This document shows, in pieces, positions 11,421-19,952 of a stretch of 64,000 nt of DNA (positions are counted from its first letter, which is position 1; each line of letters begins with the position of its first letter). The stretch is from Warburgia ugandensis. Lineage: Eukaryota > Streptophyta > Magnoliopsida > Canellales > Canellaceae. Made by a program: the position numbers and the translations under genes. The notes under the pieces were generated by a model. The model did no database searches. It was not told the origin of the DNA and saw nothing but the letters and a program-made list of their open reading frames with translations. The stretch lies in NCBI GenBank assembly GCA_035236585.1, contig CP141127.1:73947495-74011494 (forward strand), written 5' to 3'.

Positions 11421-12370
11421 TCATATGCTATTCCAAAGTTGCAATACAAACACCATTGCTGCTAGTTCTACGTAACGAGTGGGGCACTTCTTCTCATTTG
11501 GCTTCAATTGACTAGAACCGCACGCTCCTACTCTTCCTTCTTGCATTAGGACACATCCAAGTCCTAAGTGTGGGGCATCACAATACACTGAATAACCCAT
11601 ACTTTGCTCAGGAATGATAAGAACATGTGCAAACGTCAACTGTCTCTTTAGCTCATGAATTGAATGCTCACATGAATCGTCCCATTCAAATACCACATCT
11701 TTCTTTTCTTTTTCTTTTTTCGTAAGCATTTTCATAGATGTTGTAATGCATGAGAAGCCCTTTGCAAACCTCTTATAATTACATGCCAACCCAATGAAAT
11801 TTCTGATCTTGGCTACATCCGTCCGTCTTTCCCAACTCATCATGGCTTCAGTCTTTGACTGTTCGACTAAAATCCCATCACTAGAAATTACATGCCTAAG
11901 GAATCTACCTTGATTGCCCAAATCTTATACTTGTTAAGTTTTGCATACCGCTGGTGTTCCCTCAACAACTATAATGCAATAGACGTGTGTTGTTCATGCT
12001 CCTTCTTAGACCTTGAGTATATCAACACATCATCCACAAACACGACAAACTCAAAGTGACCATATTGAGTCCTGAATACTGTCTTAGGGACATCTTCGTC
12101 CCTCACTTATGGCAGATGGTATCCAGATCGCAACTAAATCCTGAAAAACCACATAGATCCCCTCACCTGATCAAACAGGTCATCAATCCTTGGCAATGGG
12201 TATTTGTTCTTGATCGTCACTCTATTCAATTGCCGAAAATCAATGCATAGACGCAATGTGTCATTTTTCTTCCTTGCAAACAACACGTGCTCCCCGTGGT
12301 GGCATGCTAGGGCAAATAAAACCTTTGCCTTACAACTCCTCCAACTGTACCTTTAGCTCCTATAATTCAG
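11421..12370 (-). pseudogene. Chromovirus reverse transcriptase-RNase H remnant
   Basis: The open part (11421-11921) carries the RT thumb and the RNase H start: FLRHVISSDGI, KIRNFIGLACNYKRF, then YCDAPHLGLGCVLMQ and RYVELAAMVFVL. Upstream (11922-12370) the RT fingers and palm are present but frameshifted: [19 protein letters not shown] near 12215-12265, DEDVPKTVFRTQYG near 12058-12098, and the active-site motif as FVDD at 12029-12040. Order and spacing match Tekay/Del-type gypsy pol. Several stops occur between 11930 and 12370. RT plus RNase H would copy element RNA into DNA; the frame is broken. Confidence 0.85.
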
Positions 12371-13195
12371 CATGCGCTATTCAATGTGAAGCAATTGAAA
12401 TTGGAGAAACGCCAGGTAAAAGATCACTAGCAAAGTCAACCTTCCTCCTTAGGGGTAAGCCCAATAACTCATTAGAGAAACCATTTGCAGATTTCCTTGC
12501 TACTAGAATGGTCTCAATACTTGCATCAGCATCATCGCGACCTACCATAGTAGCCATCCACCTACTATAGTCTTCCTGACATTTGTGGCCAACATAGATT
12601 AGTGGGCAACTACAATTTGTTGTGGCGGAGTGATAAAAATGAACTCCATTAGGCTAGAAAAAGTAACCCTTTTTTTAATTACAATCAACAATAGCACGAT
12701 ACTTGAGCAAGAAATCTATCCCCAAAACTACATCATAAGGAGTAATATCTATCTAGCAATATACCAAATCACTAAGTAGGCAAAATCTAAGCCAAGTTAA
12801 ATCAAAATAAATTTTTTTTTTCACATATATCACAATTAGCATAACAAAATCTCACCCATGTACAACATCAGTGCATGCAAAATCATAAGGTATCCATATA
12901 ACGATAATCCATGTTATTAGTATGCATAATTCCGTGATAAAACAATAAATCAATTGAATCGCTTTTTGATTCAATACTAAGCAAATCCATGCCATATCAA
13001 ATCAAAGCATGTTAGCTCACCATAGGTAATTCCATGCTAAATCCATATCAGAGCATACCAGCTCATCACAGTCAAACCCACGATCCTATCATAAGCATCT
13101 AGAAGCTTGCCACCTAGAAGCTGTCACTTAGAAGCGTACCACCTAAAAGCCTGCCAGTGCCACATGCACTTGCCCTCATGGGTCGCTCTCATAGG
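12371..13195 (-). other. Degraded pol linker, no clear domain
   Basis: Between RT and protease on the minus strand. I see no domain I can name. 12780-13080 is AT-rich with a repeated 'tccatgccatatcaaatcaaagcat' / 'tccatgctaaatccatatcag' phrase. 13090-13200 has a short run of 'cacctagaagc(t)' and 'cttagaagcgtaccacctaaaagcc' repeats, a small local tandem expansion of about 18-20 bases per unit. Confidence 0.4.
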
Positions 13196-13490
13196 CCACC
13201 CTCATTGGTTACCCAAAAGTATAAATCGCGAATCAAACTTTGACCACATGCAAGAAAACAAAAACACAATGAAATACAAATCATGCATCACCCTATGATC
13301 TGCAATATTATTATCACATCTTGGACAAACTCTGTTTGAGTTAAAACTCATCCCTATTAGCAACTCAACTTGCAATGTTGAATCTAGTAGTTCGGTGTCC
13401 AAGTTTAAGTCACAAACGATTAAAGATGAAACAAAAGAATGTGTTGCACTAGAGTCAAATAGCACTCTAACCCAAGTATAAAATAGTAAG
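13196..13490 (-). pseudogene. Chromovirus retropepsin (protease) remnant
   Basis: The minus strand reads VRVLFDSSATHSFVSSLIV, in which DSSA stands where the aspartic protease motif D-T/S-G-A is expected; the glycine is therefore lost. It continues with IADHRVMHDLYFIV, matching the block before the usual ILGMDWL. The ORF 13202-13465 covers most of the domain. Its position between the zinc knuckle and RT fits gypsy order gag-PR-RT-RH-IN. Confidence 0.7.
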
Positions 13491-13674
13491 AATGCACATT
13501 CTATGATAATATGGTCTGGTTGGTTGCCAAACTGTGTCAGTGCATAAACTCTTCCCTATGTCCTCTGCTTGAAGGTGGGATGTGCACCCGTAACTGGTAT
13601 ATCTGACCTCTATGCCGGTGGACATCCTTGGACACGTGGCCTGCTGCTATTTTGCACACTACCCTTTGATGCTC

Positions 13675-13745
13675 CTAGCCTAGCACAGTCCCTCTTACAA
13701 TGGCCTCATTGCCCACAATTAAAACAAGGCTTACCATTCATTTAA
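13675..13745 (-). pseudogene. Gag zinc knuckle (CCHC) of chromovirus
   Basis: The minus strand reads CFNCGQ, stop, GHCKRDC: a CX2CX4HX4C nucleocapsid zinc knuckle with one in-frame stop. It lies just before the protease, as expected. Confidence 0.75.
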
Positions 13746-13749
13746 AAGG

Positions 13750-14138
13750 TAGAGAACGTGCCTAAGCACTCTGTGCCGAAGGAAGATATCCCTTCCTCCT
13801 CTTGTCCTTGAGACTATGTGAGCAAGACTCCCCAAGTCCAATCCTCATCTGGTCCAATACCCTTTGTAGATGGTGTCATCTGTCCAATAACTTCCTATAC
13901 AAGATCACGTGAACACAACATAGATCCTCTAGGACTAGAACCCTCACCTCTAGTCTCAACCATGCATATGCCTTTTCAGAATATCAAACAATTACAATTA
14001 ATCAACCTATCAAACAAGTTGATAGTCATCAACAATGAATCTTGGTATGCCTAAGACATCAAGTACAAACATTTCTCCTGAAATGGAAAATTTCTAAGCT
14101 AGGAAAACAAGTTTTTTCCCCAAGTGATCTAACGCCTT
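13750..14138 (-). pseudogene. Shortened gag N-terminal region of chromovirus
   Basis: Minus-strand sequence between the primer-binding site and the zinc knuckle. At under 400 bases it is far too short for a full chromovirus gag, so most of the capsid region is deleted. Only low-complexity reading such as MVETRGEGSSPRGSM (from about 13965) is visible. The plus-strand ORF 13818-14054 is its shadow. Confidence 0.4.
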
Positions 14139-14150
14139 GCTCTGATACCA
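14139..14150 (-). promoter_or_regulatory. Primer-binding site, initiator tRNA-Met type
   Basis: The minus strand reads TGGTATCAGAGC, complementary to the 3' end of plant initiator methionine tRNA, three bases from the LTR edge at 14154. It fixes the element's orientation as minus and 14154 as the 3' end of its 5' LTR. Confidence 0.9.
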
Positions 14151-15089
14151 AGCTGTCACGACCCCAATCCCCAAGGCCGCGATTAGGCTTAATCAAGCCT
14201 AACGATTGGACGAGCTAGGCCTACATGGCCTTGCTTCTTCTTTTTTTTTTCATAATTTATATCACAGCGGAAATGTTGAGAGAGCTAGGTGCTCTTGTCC
14301 TGTGCAAGTCATGGTTTACTAGTAAAATATTTTTCTCCTTTAACAACCGAGTCCTACCGAAATTTCGGCAGAGTCTCCCCTGTTTTTCGAACTTATGCAT
14401 TTAACGCATGCTATGCGGTTCACCTGATAGACAATATAGCAATCATAATTCCCTTAAGGGAGACTCAGTCTCCATACTATCTATCATAATAAAACATATA
14501 TGATGCATAAGGATCAGTGTCAAAAATAAGATATAACTTGTTTACAGCATTAGCACATATATACATATATATACAACTCAAAATTTAACATCTTCAAGCA
14601 AGCTTTCTTCAACTCACTCAACGACCTTTCTCTTCTCTGCCTGACTAGTACTTGCAAAATAATAAGGTGAGCTGCGAAGCCCAGTAAGGGAAAAGAACTA
14701 AACCCATGCATATCCAATCATTCTTGTTGCTACGCTTAAAAACACATTCAATATAACATGAGCATTCATTTCCATTTTAACTAGTCATATACAACGTAGT
14801 TAACATGTGTTATCAAGTAAGGCCTATGTGTATTAGAGCAGAATTACAGTTTTTTCCCCAAATTCCAATATGATGCAACAATCATCGCGTGCAAACAATC
14901 ACACCCCATAAGGATTTCCCATTCATGTCCAACCACAGGACATTCAATAGATGAGTGACTAAGTCATGGACCTCATTCTAAAGTTAAATGTAAACCATAA
15001 GCATTACATCAAACAAAGCTGCATACTCATTAATGACTTTCTTAGTAATATTAAGAATGCCTAGCATTACACCAGGATTCAATAGCATC

Positions 15090-15602
15090 TCCCTCAAGGA
15101 TTACCATCTTGGGCGGCCCACTATGTGTATCATCATTAAGGCAGCCAGACGCTCAGGATTTACCATCTTGGGTGGCTCCACCTTAGTCGAGTTCAACCAG
15201 GCAGCACTTTCCCTCAGAGTTTACCATCTTGGGTAACTCAATATGCCAACTCATCCCTCAGGGTTTACCTTTTGGGCAGCTCCACCGTGATCCCAAAAGA
15301 CCAGGCAGCCCTTTCCCTCAGAATTACCATCTTGGAAGGCTCAATACCTGACAGCTCATCCCTCAGGGTTTACCATCTTGGGTGGCTCCACCATGATTCC
15401 AAAGAACCCGGCAGCCCTTTCCCTCAAGGTTTACCGTCTTGGGAGGCTCAATACTAGGCAGTCCAATCCTCAGGATTTATCGTCTTGGGCGCCTTCACCT
15501 TAGTTGCAAGCAACCAGGTAGCCTTTTCCCTCAGGAATTACCATCTTGGAAAGCATCATCATAGCTTACCGGGCGGCCCTCAGGGCTTACTATCTTGGGC
15601 TT
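15090..15602 (-). repeat. Minisatellite with alternating 45- and 60-bp spacing
   Basis: About ten imperfect copies of 'CCCTCAGGGTTTACCATCTT' plus 'GGG.GGCTCCA' begin near 15092, 15151, 15211, 15256, 15316, 15361, 15421, 15467, 15530 and 15579. Spacing runs about 59, 60, 45, 60, 45, 60, 46, 63, 49, so a dimer of about 105 bp is repeated in the middle of the array. It lies inside the LTR. Small ORFs at 15272-15457 and nearby are products of the repeat. Confidence 0.85.
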
Positions 15603-15879
15603 GACCATTTTATAACAATTTGCATCATCACAATAGTTAAGCATAGCAAATCATACTATAACATGACCTTTTTAATAAGAAATTACAATTTCTATCATCC
15701 ATTAAATCAATTTGGCAATATATACATTTTACACATGCATAAAGTTAATTTCAAGAGAACATAACAACAAGAATTTAAGGAATGAAAGGGTTCAGGGTCC
15801 TTACCTATGTTAGTAGTACGATTCACATTTCAATAACCAATGTTGTTCAAACTGCATTCAAAACCTGACGGAAGAGGCA

Positions 15880-16450
15880 AACATGTTTTGATGGTAACGC
15901 ATGGTTCCCAAAGTCCATGGGATCAAGCTCAAACAATTTCCTAGTCGCAATGTTTCCCAGCTGGGGCTTCCTATGTACCCTACAAGCTCACAAAAGTGCT
16001 CCACAGATAGACACCGTAGGCTGTATGGGCATTCCCTTGATAAACTCATACACCTTTTCCACCATTCTAGCTTCCCCAATGAGTCCACAATACATGCATA
16101 ATGCTAACACCTTGGCTCAATTCCATACTTCCTTTTCATCTCTTCAAAAATCCTCAATCCCTCCTCTACTTTCCCAGCCTTATTAAACACTAATAGTACA
16201 CAAGTAAACATAACATATGTTGGCAACACTGTCATTTCTTCAATCAAAGCAACTGCCATCTCAGAATGACCATGGTTTTCATACCCACCTTTTGATATTG
16301 TTCCAGGTTGCCAAGTATCTCTCAAGCATTTTATTAAAAGCTTGTTCTGAATCCATAATGCTTCTGCATTTGCCATACACATAAACAAGGGGCCTTCCCA
16401 CTCAGATGTTGTCCTCAACATAGGATTTAATAGTTAGAGCATGAACTGCC
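15880..16450 (-). pseudogene. PPR gene fragment (PLS class, E-motif end)
   Basis: The minus strand carries, with stops and frameshifts, pieces of a pentatricopeptide-repeat protein. About 16440-16330 reads VHALTIKSYVEDNI, VGRPLVYVYGKC and NKMLERYLATWN. The frame at 16200-16104 reads VLLVFNKAGKVEEGLRIFEE. About 16060-15900 reads VYEFIKGMPIQPTVSI followed by ACRVHRKPQLGNIATRKLFE and LDP. The last block is the E motif that ends many plant organellar RNA-editing PPR proteins. Intact proteins of this class bind organelle RNA. At least three frame changes and several stops make this copy dead. Middle repeats are missing, so only about the last quarter of a typical gene is represented. It is in the same orientation as the LTR and the LACS fragment. 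Confidence 0.8.
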
Positions 16451-16588
16451 TTGCAAGTTCAAGCACAGCTAGCACTACGCAAGCGCTAAGCACGCTAGAA
16501 ACCATGAAACCAATTAGTTCACTGCCTTTCTTTCTCACTTGCTAGATGGTCATGAGTGTGTTATCTTCCTCATTGTTTGATACACATG

Positions 16589-17116
16589 CTCATTTAGTGA
16601 GTGAGCAAGAGCCTCCTCCCCTAGTGATGCATAAATGGTCACAATTGTGACATTGTGCTTGAAGCATCCCTGTAAGGAAATAAACCACTCTGCTCATGTA
16701 TCAGCAAAGATTGCAGCACGTTCTTGCCTCTCATGGCCAAGTTTCACCAAACCAGATGAAAAATTGCACACAGCTTCAAAAGCTTCAGCATAGGTCAGCC
16801 ACTCATACACTCCCAAATGAAGCTTCTCAAAGGACCTTCCATCTGCAGCTACTTCCGTTTCCCTTGAGATCAACTTCCGAGAGCCAAGTAATTGCTCTTG
16901 TGCATGTGTCTTGCATGCTCGCTCGAATAGATCTGCAAGAGTTGAGATTCCTTTCCATACTGTCTCCACAGGGGAAGTAAAACGACGATTTCGGATTGCA
17001 AAGCCAGATTCTCCTCCAACATCAACAGGCAACCCCCTTTTCTTTCCATCTTTTGAATTTCAAAAAACCAGAGAAAATACAAGTGGGATAAGGAGACCAA
17101 CAAGATATGAATGCAT
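16589..17116 (-). pseudogene. Long-chain acyl-CoA synthetase (LACS8/9-type) N-terminal fragment
   Basis: The minus strand encodes the N-terminus of a plant long-chain acyl-CoA synthetase, which activates fatty acids with CoA and ATP at plastid-envelope or ER membranes. From ATG at 17114-17116 it reads MHSYLVGLLIPLVFSLVF (hydrophobic anchor), a stop at residue 19, then [47 protein letters not shown], a second stop at 16694-16696 after AIFADT, and [20 protein letters not shown] up to LNE at 16589. That is about 176 codons of a protein usually near 690 residues; no AMP-binding or catalytic motif is included. Homology stops sharply at 16589, where unrelated sequence begins. The two stops look like single-base changes. 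The family call is confident; the exact paralogue is not. Confidence 0.88.
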
Positions 17117-17297
17117 CTTTCAAGAAGACACTGATCCTACAATCTAGTGGAATCTTTTAGACCAAATTTTTTGAAACAGGGATGAGATTCTGTCATCTTT
17201 CTGAAAATCTGGGAATGAATCCAAAAACTTCAAATCAAGTTCATGCGATCTGCATTAGGAAAATATGGAAAGGGATCTAGAAACGAGAGCAGATAAA

Positions 17298-17400
17298 TTA
17301 GGGTTTTTAAGCAGAGTTGTTGGTATTGTGAGGTGAGGAAGAAGAAGAGAACATGCGGCTAAGAGAAATGAAGGACGAGTGTTGTGTTGATTTTATAGAA
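17298..17400 (-). promoter_or_regulatory. Captured gene promoter and 5' leader (TATA, telobox)
   Basis: Upstream of the LACS ATG on the minus strand is TATAAAA at 17391-17397, about 275 bases before the start codon. A CT-rich leader follows, with the telobox AAACCCTAA at 17298-17306. A TATA box followed by a pyrimidine-rich leader with a telobox is common in broadly expressed plant genes. This suggests the fragment was taken from genomic DNA including the promoter, not from mRNA. Activity is unknown. Confidence 0.5.
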
Positions 17401-18030
17401 ATAGAAGGGCGGAAATACCGAGAATGTTTGAGGTTGGAGTTTCAGAAGATGTCTCTACTTGGATGAATTTTTGCCATTTCCTTTCCCTTTGCGCGTTGTT
17501 TAACTTGTTCTCTTCCGGTTTTGTTTTCACTCCTTTCCACTCTCTCGCTTCCCTGTGACATTGTGTAGAAGAGTTAGTTAGGGGGTGCCATTATCAATTT
17601 GGACCCCCTATTATTTGTAAATTTCTTTTGGATTTTTGAGTCCCAGTCTCCGTTTTATGCATTCTTATTGTCATTGGAAAGCTCTCATCGAGCACAATCC
17701 AATAATCAAACTTTCCTTGCTAGATTTTAATATTTTTAGTTTACTTTATAATTACTTAAATTTCTATAAATTTTCCACTTTCAAATAAGTTTGCTCACAT
17801 TTTGCTATGAATCCAAATGAAATTTCAATTCATCTAATCCTTACGAGATATACAATTTAACAAGTTCTAATGATTCAAAATTTACCCAAAACTGTCTTCA
17901 ATTTACAACTGGACTCATGCGGCCCCACCTACTCAATCCTGCCTTGGTTGTCCTGTTTCATAGAATCTGAGAAGATTAATGAGCTAATTCTTGTTTTAAC
18001 CTGATTGTAGGACACGGGTATGACAACAGC

Positions 18031-19952
18031 TAATTCAAAGTAAGTATATGAACAATCATAATTTATAGGATTTAATTAGAGTTTTTTTATCTTTTGTAGT
18101 GGTAGGAACGTAATCCAACAACTGAGAGTGGTCAAGATAGAAATTGAAGTCATTGATGAGGTTTCCTAGTCTAACTAAAAAACCTAAGCAACCAAGGTTT
18201 AGATCCAAAGTGTGATCAAGGGGTCAAGATCATCTCAAGGAAAGATCATGGATCAAAGAATGCAATTAAAGAAGCTCATGGTGCTTAAAATGGGCTCATG
18301 CATAAGCCATGTATTTCCACCACTTTTGCGTGAGAGCCATTGAAGCCACCTAAGCCATATAAGCTATGAGCTATGAAGCCAAGCAAAATGAACCCTCATG
18401 GTAAGCCATTCAAGCCACTTAAGCCAAAGCTTCATGGAGTGATACTTATGGAGGAGAATTTCAGCCAGTTATCCAAAGCTAAAGATGGGTTTTTGAGAGG
18501 ATAATAAAGAGATATTTGGGATAAAATTAAAATAGAAAAGCATGAATGTGGACCAATAGGAAGAACCCATCTTGGTTTTCATTTTTCTATTTTATTTCCC
18601 ACTTTATTTCTATCTCCACCTCACCCCAAAGCCATTCAATAATTTTCTTCAGGGGGAGAAGCACTCTCCTAAAAAAGAGGTGCCTCCCACCTTCCTAATT
18701 ACTTTTTAGTCTAGCCAATCACCCACCTATCACTTTCATGAGGAGAGGGGGCTCCACACTGAACTCCTACAAAGTAGGAGCTTCCCTCTCTCTCTTACCT
18801 CATCCACTCCACTAGCTTCTATTTATTTCTTCCTCTCTTTCCTTTTTCCTCTATTTTTCTTTCTTTATTTTTTCCTTTTCCACTTCATACCTTTAAGCAA
18901 TCCTCCATGACATTCACAAAGTGGAAGATGTCCTACTCGAAAAAGTAGGCATCTCCCTCCTTGTTCCATTTTGTTGTCATCTTGTCCATTAACCAATCTC
19001 TACTTGCCACCTCACCTTTCTCCTAGGGTTTTCTTTAGAAAGAAAGCACCCATATACAACAAACAGAGGGAGTTCAACATGAAAAAACTTTTGGGGAAGA
19101 AGGGGAGAAAGCCCCCTCCTAAGAAGGAGGTGTCTCCACCCTCCCTTCCTTCCTAAACTCTTCAAAAAAAAATTTCTCTATAGTAGCCAGCTTTCCATGC
19201 ATCACACTTGGCTGGTTTTCCCTTGATTTTTCTCTCTAAAGGTTGGTCATTTCCTTCCATTCCTTATATGTTGTTCTTGTCCTTCTTTGCTTGCTTATCT
19301 TGATTCTTTGTTTTACTTGTTTTATGTTCTTTGTTTTACTTGCTTATTTTCCTTTAGTTTTAATTTTGGGATTCTTATACTGAAGGGCTTCAACTCTCTT
19401 GTAGTGATAGCCATGAGATAGAAGTCCTTGGATCAAGTTAGTGCCCTTGTTCTTCATTAAAATCCTTGCTCTATTGCTTGCTCTTCATTGCCTATATTTT
19501 TCTCTCTTTCTCATCCTTTCTCCCTCTTTGTCCTTTGTGCTCGTTTGGGTTCCCATGTTTATCATATTCAGTGGTTGCATCACAATAGATTGAAGTTGAA
19601 ATGCTAGAATTACATGATATGTATTATGCGCAATTTGCTTCCCATGATATAATGTTTAAGAGCATGTTTTGAATGATAATTAATTCAATAAATTTGAGTT
19701 TTGTCTTACTTCTCCATGCTAATTTCCAATGCTTAAAGTATTTTAATCTTAATTGTTATAACATGCATTCTTACTTAGTTTCATGCATTTACATCTTAGG
19801 TTCGTGTGCATCATTATAAGCTATTTTGCATTTAGTTTCCATACACAATACATTCAAAACCATGCACACAACTCTAAGGGTCATGTGCATGGTTTTGGTT
19901 GATTAGTTCTTAGTTAATGTGTTCAATTTGTGACTATTCCTTGCTAAGATTT
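18031..19952 (+). repeat. Athila-type LTR, plus orientation, left half
   Basis: U3 side of a plus-orientation LTR, truncated at its 5' end by the chromovirus. 'ctaattcaaagtaagtatatgaac' at 18031 corresponds, on the opposite strand, to about 35440-35465 of the LTR at 33301-35607. It contains the AAGCCA-rich block (18300-18440) and hairpins near 18668, 18755, 18930 and 19110 shared by the family. It is interrupted at 19952/28760 by a complete LTR element and resumes at 28760. ORF 18971-19156 has no recognised homology. Confidence 0.7.
19948..19952. repeat. Target-site duplication GATTT (left)
   Basis: GATTT directly precedes the 5' LTR (TG at 19953) and is repeated exactly at 28760-28764 after the 3' LTR (CA at 28758-28759). 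A 5-bp duplication is the usual size for gypsy-type integration. Confidence 0.95.

Larger units (their letters stand above)
14154..18025 (-). mobile_element. 5' LTR (3.9 kb) of chromovirus, with captured gene DNA
   Basis: The LTR is bounded by TGTCA at 14154-14158 and TGACA at 18021-18025, a 5-bp terminal inverted repeat of the usual TG...CA type. It is set by the primer-binding site on the left and by near-identity of 17670-18025 to the truncated 3' LTR (10594-10946). Read on the minus strand, its order is U3 start (18025-17600), a plant-gene-like promoter and LACS exon (17400-16589), a PPR fragment (16450-15880), a minisatellite (15602-15090) and the R/U5-like block with 'gtgagctgcgaagcccagtaaggg' near 14667. 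The gene pieces may lie inside the LTR as transcribed cargo or may be a later insertion into it; the other LTR is too short to decide. Confidence 0.7.

Noticed and set aside
11047..11475. 142-codon plus-strand ORF, the longest plus-strand ORF outside the GC-rich LTR blocks
   Set aside because: It is the shadow of a minus-strand integrase remnant whose motifs are readable.
15090..15602. Regularly spaced repeats considered as a CRISPR-like array
   Set aside because: Repeats are imperfect, spacers are similar to each other, the spacing alternates, and the context is a plant LTR.
10594..18030. Target duplication of the first chromovirus (ACAGC at 18026-18030)
   Set aside because: The left LTR is truncated, so no partner can exist at 10593.
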